DNA of 49,963 nucleotides from Melioribacter sp. (GTDB lineage Bacteria > Bacteroidota > Ignavibacteria > Ignavibacteriales > Melioribacteraceae): positions 1 through 49,963 of the forward strand of contig VEPI01000053.1 in assembly GCA_012026935.1 (NCBI GenBank). The letters are read 5' to 3'. Below the pieces are notes generated by a model. That model worked only from the letters and a program-made list of their open reading frames with translations, was not told the DNA's origin and did no database searches. The translations under genes were made by a program, and so were the position numbers. Numbering within the stretch: position 1 is the first letter of the stretch; each line of letters opens with the position of its first letter. This document shows, one piece after another, positions 33,645-43,331 of the stretch.

Positions 33645-34123
33645 TGAAGAAAATGTTTTTACCTGTTATTATAATTTTCATTTTATTTTCCTCAGGCTAT
33701 TCTCAACAAAGAATGAGACAAGGACAAGATCAAAGACCCCTTCAAAGAATTGAACAATGGGAAAGATTGAAATTGATTGATGTATTAAGTCTGAATGAAG
33801 AAACAGCAATTAGATTTTTTGCCAGAAGACACGAGAATCAAAAAAAGATGAAAGAAATTCTTGATCAAAGAGATGATGCAATAAGAGAGCTTGAAGATTA
33901 TATACGGAGTGGAAACCAAAATGACGCTACATTTAAAGATAAACTTAATGCTTTGCTCTCATTAGAAAATAACATTAGCAAAGAAAGAGAAAATTTCCTA
34001 AGGTCATTAAGCGATCTTCTTTCTCCAATGCAAATTGCAAAATTGGTTGTATTTGAAAGTAGATTTAGAAAAGAAGTCCGCGAATCTTTAATGGGAAAAG
34101 GAAAACCACCAAAAGATAATTAA
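33644..34123 (+). CDS. Spy-like periplasmic protein in the sigma operon
   Basis: 159-residue exported protein with a signal peptide ending near YSQ (residue 20). An RQ-rich N-terminal segment is followed by long helices: LIDVLSLNEETAIRFF, KEILDQRDDAIREL, and near the end LLSPMQIAKLVVFESRFRKEV. The last is like the Spy/CpxP LTxxQ region (here LSPMQ). It is coupled to the putative anti-sigma gene. It is probably both target and feedback sensor of the sigma factor; that is inference. Confidence 0.7.
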   Translation: MKKMFLPVIIIFILFSSGYSQQRMRQGQDQRPLQRIEQWERLKLIDVLSLNEETAIRFFARRHENQKKMKEILDQRDDAIRELEDYIRSGNQNDATFKDKLNALLSLENNISKERENFLRSLSDLLSPMQIAKLVVFESRFRKEVRESLMGKGKPPKDN

Positions 34124-34149
34124 TAGAAACTACTTAAAAATTTATTTTA

Positions 34150-34215
34150 TCATTTCGACCGAAGGGAAAAATCTTCGTTTAGACTAGATTTCTCACTCAC
34201 TTCTTCTAAATGACA
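34150..34215. repeat. Imperfect palindromic element before tRNA-Leu
   Basis: The left arm begins TCATTTCGACCGAAGGG. The right arm ends AAATGACA and is its imperfect reverse complement, with AATCT/AGATT near the centre. I recall similar palindromes (CATTTCGA...GAAATGA) dispersed between genes in Bacteroidota-like genomes. Only one copy is in this window. It may be a small mobile or structural RNA-forming element. Confidence 0.5.
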
Positions 34216-34315
34216 TTTCAGAATATTCAGATGTATGTAGTACTATTTATGCAAATCTTCCGCAAATGCTGTTGCGTTTTGTTTTGTTCTCTAATATTTT
34301 TCGCTCGGTTTTTTT

Positions 34316-34399
34316 GCGGAAGTGGTGAAATTGGCAGACACGCTACTTTGAGGGGGTAGTGCCCGTAAGGGCGTAGGGGTTCAAGTCCCCTCTTCCGCA
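34316..34399 (+). tRNA. tRNA-Leu (anticodon GAG)
   Basis: 84 bases, class II tRNA. The acceptor stem GCGGAAG (34316-34322) pairs with CTTCCGC (34392-34398), followed by discriminator A. The anticodon stem CTACT/GGTAG holds a TTGAGGG loop, which gives GAG. The long variable arm GCCC-GTAA-GGGC and a T arm GGGG/CCCC with TTCAAGT are present. The 3' CCA is not encoded and must be added enzymatically. No second tRNA lies nearby. Confidence 0.95.
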
Positions 34400-34558
34400 C
34401 TAAATTCATTTATGCATATCATTTAACTTCTCTTCGTATTATCAATTTATATTTAGCGATTATAAACTTGAGTAATGACCTTTTAGATAAAACACCATTT
34501 GTTTATATTCGTAAAAAATTTCAAGAATTTGTTGTAATTAACAGCAAAGTATTCAAAG

Positions 34559-35380
34559 ATGATAATAAATGAAGGTGTTGTCACGGTTAGTTCTGTGTTA
34601 ATCGGAATTTTATTTGCAGCATTGATTGCCGGCATTTCCTTCCGGGTTAAGTTCTTAACACTTAGCGGATCAATTGCTACTTTTATTTTAGCTAGTTTTA
34701 TTTTTGGGCTAGGCGGAATAAAATGGTCCGTACCAATCTTAACTTTTTTTATTTTATCAAGCATACTTTCTAAGCTTAGAAAAAAGAAAAATGAAAGTGT
34801 TGAAATCTATTTTGAAAAAAGCGGAGTTAGAGATTACTTACAAGTAATTGCAAACGGTGGGCTGGGAGGAGTGCTTGTTATTATTAATGCCATTAACCCT
34901 AATGAAATATATTATATGATTTATTTGGCAACTCTTTCAGCTGTATGTGCAGATACTTGGGCAACCGAAATTGGAACTTGGAAAAAAACTGCTACGTATA
35001 ATATTTTGAATCTCAAACCGGTGGCTCAAGGTGTATCTGGCGGAATTTCTGTACCGGGTACAATCGGTGCAGTGCTTGGATCGCTAGCGATTTTGTTTTC
35101 AGGCATTTTATGGATAGATATTTCTTACATTCATTATGCAATTTTAATTGTTACAACCGGAGTTTTCGGCAGTATGATTGATAGTATTCTCGGAGCTACA
35201 ATACAGGCACAAAATAAATGTTCGGTTTGCAATAAAGTAACTGAAAAAAACGTTCACTGCGGTAATGAGGCAAATCATTTTAGCGGATATAAGTGGATTA
35301 ACAATGATGTTGTTAATTTTTTCTCGGGAATTGCAGGAGCTCTTTTTTTGTTATTTCTGAAAGCAACAATAAAAATTTAA
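34559..35380 (+). CDS. DUF92/TMEM19-family integral membrane protein
   Basis: 273 residues with six or more hydrophobic helices. The conserved region SAVCADTWATEIGTW, then KPVAQGVSGGISVPGTIGAVLGS and DSILGATIQAQNKCSVC, matches the DUF92 family. Plant and cyanobacterial members have been linked to phytyl-phosphate kinase activity in tocopherol synthesis. Whether this bacterial member is a kinase of an isoprenyl phosphate is unknown. It is a stand-alone gene between the tRNA and the TPR operon; a hairpin follows its stop. The 159-base gap upstream of it shows nothing clear. Confidence 0.85.
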   Translation: MIINEGVVTVSSVLIGILFAALIAGISFRVKFLTLSGSIATFILASFIFGLGGIKWSVPILTFFILSSILSKLRKKKNESVEIYFEKSGVRDYLQVIANGGLGGVLVIINAINPNEIYYMIYLATLSAVCADTWATEIGTWKKTATYNILNLKPVAQGVSGGISVPGTIGAVLGSLAILFSGILWIDISYIHYAILIVTTGVFGSMIDSILGATIQAQNKCSVCNKVTEKNVHCGNEANHFSGYKWINNDVVNFFSGIAGALFLLFLKATIKI

Positions 35381-35390
35381 TTAAATATCT

Positions 35391-35423
35391 CTTCCCACCC
35401 GCCAAAGGCGGTAAATTGGGAAG
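35391..35423. other. Hairpin between the DUF92 gene and the TPR operon
   Basis: Nested stems, CTTCCCA (35391-35397) with TGGGAAG (35417-35423) and CCGCC (35399-35403) with GGCGG (35407-35411), close on an AAA loop. No T-run follows, so it is not a classical terminator; it could stabilise mRNA or pause transcription. Confidence 0.5.
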
Positions 35424-35447
35424 GGTAGGGATTGGCTTCAATTTATT

Positions 35448-38414
35448 ATGAAAAAGATTATTCTCTGCTTACTTATATATACTTTCTCTATTTCAGCTCA
35501 AGATCTTCCGGATAATTTTACAAGCGGACTAAATGCATATAACAGCCGTGATTTTGGAACTGCTTACAAACTTTTCAGTACTGCAATCAATCGGAAAGAG
35601 CTTAACAAACTTCAACTTATAACGGCAAAATTTTACTCGGCTAATTGTCTTCTAAATTTGGATCAACTTGACGGTGCTGCATCTGAATTTGAATCTTTTA
35701 TTGATCAATATAAATTTTCTGATTATCGCGAATCTGTTATATATACCCTTGGAACTATTTATTATAAAAAGGGTGAATACAGAAAAGCTCGTGAACGGTT
35801 AACATATCTCATTAATGAATATCCATCAAATGAATTTACCGGTACCTCATATTATTGGCTTGGTGAATCGTACTTAGCTGAAGAGAAATATATTGATGCT
35901 GAAGAAAATTTTAAAAATGCAATAACTCAAAAAAGAACAAATAAATTTATAGTTAACTCTATTTACTCTCTTGCCCAAGTGTATGAAAAATCCAATAATT
36001 ATAAAAAAGCTGTTGAAGAATATGATGAACTGTTAGCTTACTACAAAGATCATGAACTAGGCCCTAAATCACAGATGAGAATAGGAATCTGCTATTTCAT
36101 TCTAAAGGATTATGATAATGCAATTCTTGAATTAAATGATCCGTTAATTAAGCAGCTTCCGAAACAAGAACTGATCGAATCAAAATATTTTTTGGCAAGT
36201 TCATTTGTTAGGTTGAAAGAATATAACGAAGCAACCCAAGTTTACAATGAATTGCTTGCAAATGTCAGTGATAAATCGAATAGAGATAAAATCAGCTATA
36301 GTTTAGCATGGATTAATTTTCAGCAGGAAAAATATGATGATGCATATAAATTATTTAAGGAACTTGCCGATACCGGATTAGATTCGCTAAAATCAGACGC
36401 ATTATTCTGGAGTGGGGAAAGCAAGAGATATTTGGGTGATACAAAAACTGCAAATGATATATTCAAAGATTTTATTTCTAAATATCCCGGTCATCATCTT
36501 GCTTCAAGAGCCCAATTAGGGATTGGTTCAACATTAATTGCTCAGAGCGATGGACCTGATGCTGAGAAAGCTTTGTTAAATGCTACAATTTCAAATGATA
36601 AACAAACACGGGGTAAAGCTTATACATTGCTGGGTGAATCGAGATTAAACAAAAAAAACTATACCGATGCAAAGAAATATTTTTCAGAAGCATTAAAATT
36701 AACACAAGAGCAATCTGAGCTGAAGAATAGATCATTGTTGGGTCTATCGGTCTCTGATTATTATTTAAACAATTATGATCTTTCAATTAAAAATTTAGAA
36801 GAGCTAAGATTGCGTTCTAAAGAATTTGAACCGGATAAAGTAAATTTTTATTTGGCCGAGTCTTATTTTCAACAGGCAAAATTTTCTGCTGCGTTAAAAA
36901 GTTATAATTCCATTAGTCCGAATTCCGAGTCGTTAAAACAGCAAACAATTTTAGGAAAAGCATATACATATTTTAATCTCAAAGACTTTACAAATTCGAT
37001 TTACTATTTCAATGAGTATTTATCGAAGTACAAGAATGATCAGAACACAAACGAATATACTCTCCGCCTTGCCGATAGTTATTTTGGTATGAAAAATTTT
37101 GCAAAGGCAAGTGCTATTTACCGGGAATTATTCTCAAAAGAAAAAACTGTTTTGAACAACGACCTTGCTTATTATCAATACGGGCAATCACTCTTCAAAT
37201 CGGGAAAAGCAAATGAAGCAATGGATGCTTTTGAGAAATTGCAGGAGAAATATCCCAATTCAAAATACACAGATCAATCCCAGTATATAATCGGGTGGAT
37301 TCATTTTCAACAGAATGATTTTAACAACGCAATCTATTCTTACAAATCACTGCTTAACAAATATCCGCGGTCCTCAATGAGGCCAATCGTATATAATTCA
37401 ATTGGCGACTCATACTATAATTCCGGTCAATACGATTCTTCAATTGTTTTTTATTCAAAAGTTTTATCTGAATTTCCTGCTACACAATATATTTTTGATG
37501 CTGTCAGCGGGATTCAATACTCCTACGTTGCAAAAGAACAACCCGATGAAGCGATTAAATTTATTGATCAGTTCATATCATCAAATCCTAATTCGAAATA
37601 CAGCGATCAAATATTTTTTAAGAAGGGTGATCTTTACTATAGCATACAGGATTATAATTCTGCAATAAGATCATACAAGGAATTCATAACCAACTATCCC
37701 AACAGCTCACTTATACCCAACGCATATTATTGGATTGGTAAAAGTGCAGCTAATATGAAGGATGAAACAGAAGCTATTAATAATTTTAATTTTGCTAAAA
37801 GCCGCTCGTTAAAATCAGAAATTGGTATTTCTTCTGTTTTAGAATTGGCTCGAATTTATTCTGATAAAAAACAATACTCATCTGCAGTGAACGTATTGAA
37901 AGAAGCTTCAGACGCGGTTCCAACTTCAAATCGTGTACCCGAGTTATTATATCAACAAGGTGTTAATCAAGTAAAGGATAATAAAATTGATGAAGCATCT
38001 TCCACTTTCGATCAGATCATAAATTATTATGAGGGATCAATCTTTGTCTCCAAAGCAAAAGTAGAATTAGGCGTAATTGAATTGCAGAAGAATAATTATG
38101 AAAATGCACAAGCGTTGTTCAAGGAAGTCAGTGAGAAAAGAACTGATGATATTGGTGCAGAGGCTCAATATTATTACGGAGTATTATTGTACAATCAGAA
38201 TAAAATTGAAGATGCAATTACTTCACTTGTTCGTGTACGTTCTGTTTTTGCCGCTTACGATGAATGGTACACAAAATCATTATTAAAGTTGGGTGATTGT
38301 TATATAAAGTTAAAAGATAAAAAGCAGGCCCGGGAAATGTACCGCGCAGTTCTTAGCAGACACGATTCCGGAGAATTTGCAGATGAAGCAAAAAAGAAAA
38401 TCAAACAATTATGA
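35448..38414 (+). CDS. Large periplasmic TPR protein
   Basis: 988 residues with a signal peptide (MKKIILCLLIYTFSISAQ). The rest is nearly all tetratricopeptide-like helical repeats with recurring endings such as YPSNEF, YPGHHL, YPNSKY, YPRSSM and NPNSKY. These resemble the YbgF/CpoB and BamD-type TPRs of the periplasm. About 25 repeats are estimated from the recurring motif. It is the first gene of a tight six-gene operon, overlapping the barrel gene by ATGA. Periplasmic TPR scaffolds often organise envelope complexes; the partner here would be the barrel and the TolQR-TonB motor. The protein is not a short CpoB. Confidence 0.86.
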   Translation: MKKIILCLLIYTFSISAQDLPDNFTSGLNAYNSRDFGTAYKLFSTAINRKELNKLQLITAKFYSANCLLNLDQLDGAASEFESFIDQYKFSDYRESVIYTLGTIYYKKGEYRKARERLTYLINEYPSNEFTGTSYYWLGESYLAEEKYIDAEENFKNAITQKRTNKFIVNSIYSLAQVYEKSNNYKKAVEEYDELLAYYKDHELGPKSQMRIGICYFILKDYDNAILELNDPLIKQLPKQELIESKYFLASSFVRLKEYNEATQVYNELLANVSDKSNRDKISYSLAWINFQQEKYDDAYKLFKELADTGLDSLKSDALFWSGESKRYLGDTKTANDIFKDFISKYPGHHLASRAQLGIGSTLIAQSDGPDAEKALLNATISNDKQTRGKAYTLLGESRLNKKNYTDAKKYFSEALKLTQEQSELKNRSLLGLSVSDYYLNNYDLSIKNLEELRLRSKEFEPDKVNFYLAESYFQQAKFSAALKSYNSISPNSESLKQQTILGKAYTYFNLKDFTNSIYYFNEYLSKYKNDQNTNEYTLRLADSYFGMKNFAKASAIYRELFSKEKTVLNNDLAYYQYGQSLFKSGKANEAMDAFEKLQEKYPNSKYTDQSQYIIGWIHFQQNDFNNAIYSYKSLLNKYPRSSMRPIVYNSIGDSYYNSGQYDSSIVFYSKVLSEFPATQYIFDAVSGIQYSYVAKEQPDEAIKFIDQFISSNPNSKYSDQIFFKKGDLYYSIQDYNSAIRSYKEFITNYPNSSLIPNAYYWIGKSAANMKDETEAINNFNFAKSRSLKSEIGISSVLELARIYSDKKQYSSAVNVLKEASDAVPTSNRVPELLYQQGVNQVKDNKIDEASSTFDQIINYYEGSIFVSKAKVELGVIELQKNNYENAQALFKEVSEKRTDDIGAEAQYYYGVLLYNQNKIEDAITSLVRVRSVFAAYDEWYTKSLLKLGDCYIKLKDKKQAREMYRAVLSRHDSGEFADEAKKKIKQL

Positions 38415-40000
38415 AAAAATATTTTATTCTAATAATATTATTCTTTAGTACATCTCTGTTTGCCCAAACAGAACAGCAAAGTATTGAACTGCCGGATTTT
38501 GTAATTACCGGGAAACAAAATATTGATATGCCGTTTGCAGCAAAAAAGAAACCGGAATTAGTTTCAACCATTTCTAAAGATTTCTTAACGCCGCAAATTT
38601 CACCGGAAGAATTTCCATTATTATTTTCTTCTACTCCGGTTCAGATTCAACCCGGTATTAAACCTTTTGATGATTATTATAATGGGACTCTAAAAATTCA
38701 AGCAGGCAGATATTCACTTCCAACGGGTCTGCTAAGTCTCAATCAAAATTTTGATAACTATCTTTTCAATGCAAATGTCTGGGGAACAAATATACGTGAG
38801 TACATTTCAAACTCAAATTATAATAATATTGGTTTTTCATTAAGCAATGAATTATTCTTGAGCACCAGATCAGATTTTCTGCCAGGTTCAAAAATTAAAT
38901 TTGGTGCCGATTACTTCCGCGATTCGTATCATTTATTTGCAACAAAAGATCCGTCTTTTTTACGAGAGAGAAATAACGGTTCGGCAAATATTTCTATAGA
39001 GAGTTCATACAATCGTTGGATTAGTTATGATTTTGGTTTTGTCGGAAATATTTATACTTTGAGCGAGAGCGGATTGAAAGAAACAAACTTGAATGCTAAC
39101 GGTTTATTCGAGTTCAAACAAAATAATTTTTCAATAGGTGCAGTAGGAAGTTATAGAAAGCAGTCGCTAGAAAATAATATCAGCGGCAATAATGGTAATA
39201 GTTTTTATTCTGCAGAGAGCTATGTAAAAATATTTCCGATGAAATCTTTACTTCTAAATGTGGGATTTGATTATGCATCTAATTCTTCCAACTCTTTCTT
39301 CGCACCGTTCGGTTCGGTTGAGTATAATTTTGAAAAAGGATTTACTCTTACATGCGCATACAAACCTGGTGTAGAATACTTCAATGCAACGGACATTTTT
39401 TACATAAATCCTTACTATAATCCCGGTACAATTGATAATATATTTCTTAAATATAAATCAAATTTAAGCCTTGGATTGAAGTTCGAGTATAATAAAATAT
39501 ATTCAGTTTCATTCCGCAGCGGATATTCGAAAGCTGAGAATTATTTTTATTTTGAGGATGCAGTTGACAAAGGCAAGTTTGATCTATTTGTACTGCCCGA
39601 AGCTTCTATCTTTTCTGCTGTTATAGAGTTTGTTCTTAACCCGACTTACTACGGTAGCTTTTTTGCCAATGTTAAATTCCAGGATGTAAAAGATAATTTT
39701 GATAAGATTGTTCCATACGAACCGAAGTTTACTTCAACGCTTGCATATGGATACAATTTCAGTCCGGATTTCGGATTCAATGCTAAATATTTATTGAAAC
39801 TAAATACTTATACTGATATTATTAATTCGGATAAAATAGATAGTTACCACAATATTTCTTTTTCGTTGTTTTATGAATTATTAAAAGGATTTAAGCTGAC
39901 GGCAGACTTTCAAAATATTTTGAATCGAAGTAACTTTGCGTGGAAACAATATCAAGAAAAACCTTTTGATGTACTTTTTGGTGTTGAATACAGATGGTAA
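38411..40000 (+). CDS. Outer-membrane beta-barrel protein
   Basis: 529 residues with a signal peptide ending LFAQ (about residue 19). The first mature part ELPDFVITGKQ recalls the start of plug or TonB-contact regions. Most of the rest is alternating polar/aromatic strands, and the last residues, FGVEYRW, form a C-terminal strand with terminal aromatic as required by BAM. No complete plug domain is evident, so it is not a normal TonB receptor. It lies between the TPR gene and the HU-SPOR gene. Function unknown; a channel or scaffold linked to the operon's motor is plausible. Confidence 0.75.
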   Translation: MKKYFILIILFFSTSLFAQTEQQSIELPDFVITGKQNIDMPFAAKKKPELVSTISKDFLTPQISPEEFPLLFSSTPVQIQPGIKPFDDYYNGTLKIQAGRYSLPTGLLSLNQNFDNYLFNANVWGTNIREYISNSNYNNIGFSLSNELFLSTRSDFLPGSKIKFGADYFRDSYHLFATKDPSFLRERNNGSANISIESSYNRWISYDFGFVGNIYTLSESGLKETNLNANGLFEFKQNNFSIGAVGSYRKQSLENNISGNNGNSFYSAESYVKIFPMKSLLLNVGFDYASNSSNSFFAPFGSVEYNFEKGFTLTCAYKPGVEYFNATDIFYINPYYNPGTIDNIFLKYKSNLSLGLKFEYNKIYSVSFRSGYSKAENYFYFEDAVDKGKFDLFVLPEASIFSAVIEFVLNPTYYGSFFANVKFQDVKDNFDKIVPYEPKFTSTLAYGYNFSPDFGFNAKYLLKLNTYTDIINSDKIDSYHNISFSLFYELLKGFKLTADFQNILNRSNFAWKQYQEKPFDVLFGVEYRW

Positions 40001-40018
40001 ATGAGTAAGAATTAAAAA

Positions 40019-42253
40019 ATGAAACTAGCCGAACTGCAAAAAAAAGTAACCGATATACTCGGAGTTTCCGTATCTCAAAAGGAATTATCATTTGAGATAT
40101 TTATAGAAAATGTTTCCGAGGTTCTTACTGAGGGAATTACTTTAAAAGTTCCCCGTATTGGCTTTTTTCAACAAAAAGTTGTTCCATCGGGTAATGATGT
40201 TAGCCAGTTGATATTTTCACCGCTTCCGGAAGATTTTTCTCATGAAGACCGTAATTTATATTTAACCATTGATGTTCTTCCTAAAGTAAAAACCCAACTC
40301 GAATTTGATGCTACTGTATTCAGTATAGGTGTTGGAAAACCTTTGTTGCCTCTAGCAATAGATGAGATGCCAGATACGGAAACCTCTTATGCTATGTTGA
40401 GGAAATCAATCGAAGAAAGAGTGAAAGAATTAATCGCTGAGTCGGATCAAATCCCAAACTTTAATATCTGGGATGATTATTATAAATCACCGGAAGAATA
40501 TGAAACAGAGAAACTTGATGACTTGCAATCGCAACTGGCTGAGTTGACCGCCGATATAAATTATAAAGATCAGGAAGAGCCGGAGAATATACCTGATAAA
40601 TTTTTTGAAGAGGATGTTTCAAAAACAATTGACGATGTACTGCTCAATACAGTTGATAATAAAACACCGGACGAAATCCCAATTCAAACAAATGAAGAAG
40701 ACAAATTTTCTGACCTTGAAAAAATTATTAAAGAAGAAGAAGCAAAAATAAACTCAGAAGAATTTGGTACAACCGATGAAAACGATATAAAGGAAGCAAC
40801 GGATGAAGAGCCGGCTGATTATTCCTCACTCGAAACAATGGAGATCTCAACAGGAACATTGACTGTTGCAGATTTACTGGATGATTCAACAACTATCCGC
40901 AAAGAGGATTTTAATATTCCCCCAAATGTGGTTGAGCCGGAAATTCTGAGTACTCCTGAAATACCAATAGATAAACAAGAAGAGATAGAAACACAAAAAG
41001 TAAATATAGATCTTGAAGAAAAAGACAAAACAGAAACAATTACCGACAACAAAGAAAATGTTGATGTTGAAACTGAAGATGAAAAATTAGAAAGAGAACA
41101 ACCGGATATTGACGAAAAGATTGAATGGAATTGGGGCGACGAATTAAAAGATGAATTCGGTGAAATTATTGATGAAGAGGAAGTTGACTTTGAGATGATT
41201 GATCAATTTAATGATGATGATAATTTGGAATTAATTGATGAAAAAGTCGGCACGGATAAAAAATTTACAAGGGATTTATTTAAAGAATTGGAGACAACAC
41301 TAGAACGTGAAATCTATGAGGAAGGTAAAAGGTTAGAGGAAGACAAACAAAAATACAGCAGGCGAATAACTAATGAAAAATCATTCAGATTTAAGAAACC
41401 AACTGATGAATATTCTGATAATAATAAAAAAGTTGTGTTAGAGTTCTCTGGCCCTCCGGCAAAATATGAATTTATTGAGGACCGGAGAATTGTCAAAGAA
41501 AAGAATAAAGCAATAACACTTATTGATGAAGATGAGAGAAGATATGATGATTATAATAAACTTAGGATAAAACCAGTTGTACATGAGAAAGATAATTATT
41601 TTAATAAAACATTTATCCTGATCTTTTCTGCATTTGTTTTAGTAACCTCGATAATAATTTATCTTATTATGAAGGGAAATAGTCCTAATGAACCTCAACA
41701 GGCTAAAATTGATACAAATAATTCTCAGCAGTTAAATCAAAATGCAATTGATTCGCAAAAGTCATTAATATCAGATCAAACAATTAATCAACAAAATAAT
41801 CTTACACAGAATAATTCTACTCAGAATAAAATTATTTCTTCACAACCGGTAAATGATGAGTTAAGCGACTTCCCAATTACACCAACTTCTCCTGTTCCAA
41901 TTAAACAAGGGAATACTCTTCCAAATTTAGATGCAAAAAGCTCTTCAAGTAATTTGAAAACAGAAGCAAAAACAAAACAAGAGAATAATGATTTATATAG
42001 AACTCCTGTTACAGATACGCGTATAAACAAATCAGTTTATTTTGATGGGAAAAGTTATAGCTATCAAACTTCGTCATGGCCCCGGAAACTTAGAGCCGAA
42101 CAAGAAGTTAAACGATTACGTGCTCTCGGCATTAATGCTTTTATTGTTGAAGCTTATCTTCCTCAAAAAGGAGGAACGTGGTACCGTGTACGGGTAGGTT
42201 CTTTTAATTCAGAACAAGAAGCACAAGATTATATTAATAAAAATAAATTTTAA
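40019..42253 (+). CDS. HU-like, single-TM, SPOR-domain protein
   Basis: 744 residues in four parts. Residues 1-95 look like an HU/IHF fold: LAELQKKVTDILGV, EIFIENVSEVL, LKVPRIGFFQQK, followed by arm-like strands. A very acidic Glu/Asp-rich linker runs to about 520. One transmembrane helix lies near 531-553. After an Asn/Gln-rich stretch comes a C-terminal SPOR domain (about 668-744, with SSWPRKLRAEQEVKRLRAL, GINAFIVEAYLP and WYRVRVGSF). The HU part would be cytoplasmic and the SPOR part periplasmic, binding denuded peptidoglycan at division sites. I recall HU-SPOR fusions from Bacteroidota comparative work. The gene follows the barrel by 18 bases. Confidence 0.82.
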   Translation: MKLAELQKKVTDILGVSVSQKELSFEIFIENVSEVLTEGITLKVPRIGFFQQKVVPSGNDVSQLIFSPLPEDFSHEDRNLYLTIDVLPKVKTQLEFDATVFSIGVGKPLLPLAIDEMPDTETSYAMLRKSIEERVKELIAESDQIPNFNIWDDYYKSPEEYETEKLDDLQSQLAELTADINYKDQEEPENIPDKFFEEDVSKTIDDVLLNTVDNKTPDEIPIQTNEEDKFSDLEKIIKEEEAKINSEEFGTTDENDIKEATDEEPADYSSLETMEISTGTLTVADLLDDSTTIRKEDFNIPPNVVEPEILSTPEIPIDKQEEIETQKVNIDLEEKDKTETITDNKENVDVETEDEKLEREQPDIDEKIEWNWGDELKDEFGEIIDEEEVDFEMIDQFNDDDNLELIDEKVGTDKKFTRDLFKELETTLEREIYEEGKRLEEDKQKYSRRITNEKSFRFKKPTDEYSDNNKKVVLEFSGPPAKYEFIEDRRIVKEKNKAITLIDEDERRYDDYNKLRIKPVVHEKDNYFNKTFILIFSAFVLVTSIIIYLIMKGNSPNEPQQAKIDTNNSQQLNQNAIDSQKSLISDQTINQQNNLTQNNSTQNKIISSQPVNDELSDFPITPTSPVPIKQGNTLPNLDAKSSSSNLKTEAKTKQENNDLYRTPVTDTRINKSVYFDGKSYSYQTSSWPRKLRAEQEVKRLRALGINAFIVEAYLPQKGGTWYRVRVGSFNSEQEAQDYINKNKF

Positions 42254-42273
42254 AATATTCCTGAAGGCAGAAT

Positions 42274-42921
42274 ATGAACTTAATTCAGATGTTTTTGAAA
42301 GGCGGATTAGTAATGTGGCCGATACTTGCGTGTTCAATTATCGGTTTGGCCATTGTAATTGAAAAGTTTTTGGTAATTAAAAAAGCTAAAATAAATGTAC
42401 CGGCATTTTCCATAAAGATTAGAGGAATACTAAAAAGAAAAGATCTTTCAGGGGCTATTAATTATTGCATGGAAGAGAGATCTCCAATATCAAATATTAT
42501 CCGCCGCGGATTAAAGAAACATAAATTTGGACGCAAAAGAGTGATTGAATCAATTGAATCAGCCGGTAAACAGGAAATAAGTAAACTCGAAAAAGGATTG
42601 GCAACTTTAGCTACAATAGCGGGAGCCGCACCGATGCTCGGCTTTCTTGGAACTGTTACGGGAATGATTGCAGCATTTATGAAAATTCAAGAACTGCAAG
42701 GAAGCGCAAGTCCGGCGGATCTTGCATCCGGTATTTGGGAAGCGTTACTAACAACAGCGTTCGGTCTGTTCGTAGGAATACCTGCACTTGCTATATATAA
42801 TTATTTTGTCAGTTTGATAAGTAAAATCGTTTTAGATATGGAAAGAGTTGCAACGGATATTTTTGATGTCTTAGATGAAACTGATAAAGATTTTTCTGAT
42901 GATGACGAATCGGAAATATAG
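42274..42921 (+). CDS. TolQ/ExbB/MotA-family proton channel
   Basis: 215 residues with three predicted transmembrane helices. The pattern is MWPILACSIIGLAIVIEKF (first helix), then IAGAAPMLGFLGTVTGMI and TAFGLFVGIPALAIYNYF, the conserved MotA/ExbB signature. It would use the proton motive force with the TolR-like neighbour. TolQ and ExbB cannot be separated by sequence here. It is 20 bases after the HU-SPOR gene and 8 bases before the TolR-like gene. Confidence 0.93.
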   Translation: MNLIQMFLKGGLVMWPILACSIIGLAIVIEKFLVIKKAKINVPAFSIKIRGILKRKDLSGAINYCMEERSPISNIIRRGLKKHKFGRKRVIESIESAGKQEISKLEKGLATLATIAGAAPMLGFLGTVTGMIAAFMKIQELQGSASPADLASGIWEALLTTAFGLFVGIPALAIYNYFVSLISKIVLDMERVATDIFDVLDETDKDFSDDDESEI

Positions 42922-42929
42922 GTGAAGAA

Positions 42930-43331
42930 ATGAAATTTGAATCTCCAAATAAATTAATAAGTGCTTTCAATTTTTCTTCTTTGACAGATATTGTGATGCT
43001 GTTATTAATATTTTTTCTATTGTCATCACAGTTTGTTCTTCAAACTGGTGTTAAAGTAAAATTACCCGGCGCAAAAAATAACGAGCAAGCTCAAGCGACA
43101 AATTTTTCAGTTACCATCACCGATCAAGGCAGAATCTATGTCGGGTCTGATGAAGTTGGTATAAATGCTCTGGCAGGAAAACTTTCCGAAATAAAAAAAA
43201 ATCAGAGTGAAAATCTTACAATACGAGCCGATAAATCCGTAAAGATTGATATCATTATTAAAGTAATTGATGCAGCAAAAGGAATTGGAATTGATAAATT
43301 CACAATTCAAACCGAAAAAGTTTCTTTCTAA
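42930..43331 (+). CDS. TolR/ExbD-family protein
   Basis: 133 residues. One transmembrane helix near residues 18-36 begins with the proton-carrying Asp (LTDIVMLLLIFFLLSSQF), as in ExbD Asp25/TolR Asp23. A periplasmic domain follows with TIRADKSVKIDIIIKVIDAAKGIGIDKF. Partner of the preceding channel. It shares one base with the TonB-like gene. Confidence 0.93.
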   Translation: MKFESPNKLISAFNFSSLTDIVMLLLIFFLLSSQFVLQTGVKVKLPGAKNNEQAQATNFSVTITDQGRIYVGSDEVGINALAGKLSEIKKNQSENLTIRADKSVKIDIIIKVIDAAKGIGIDKFTIQTEKVSF

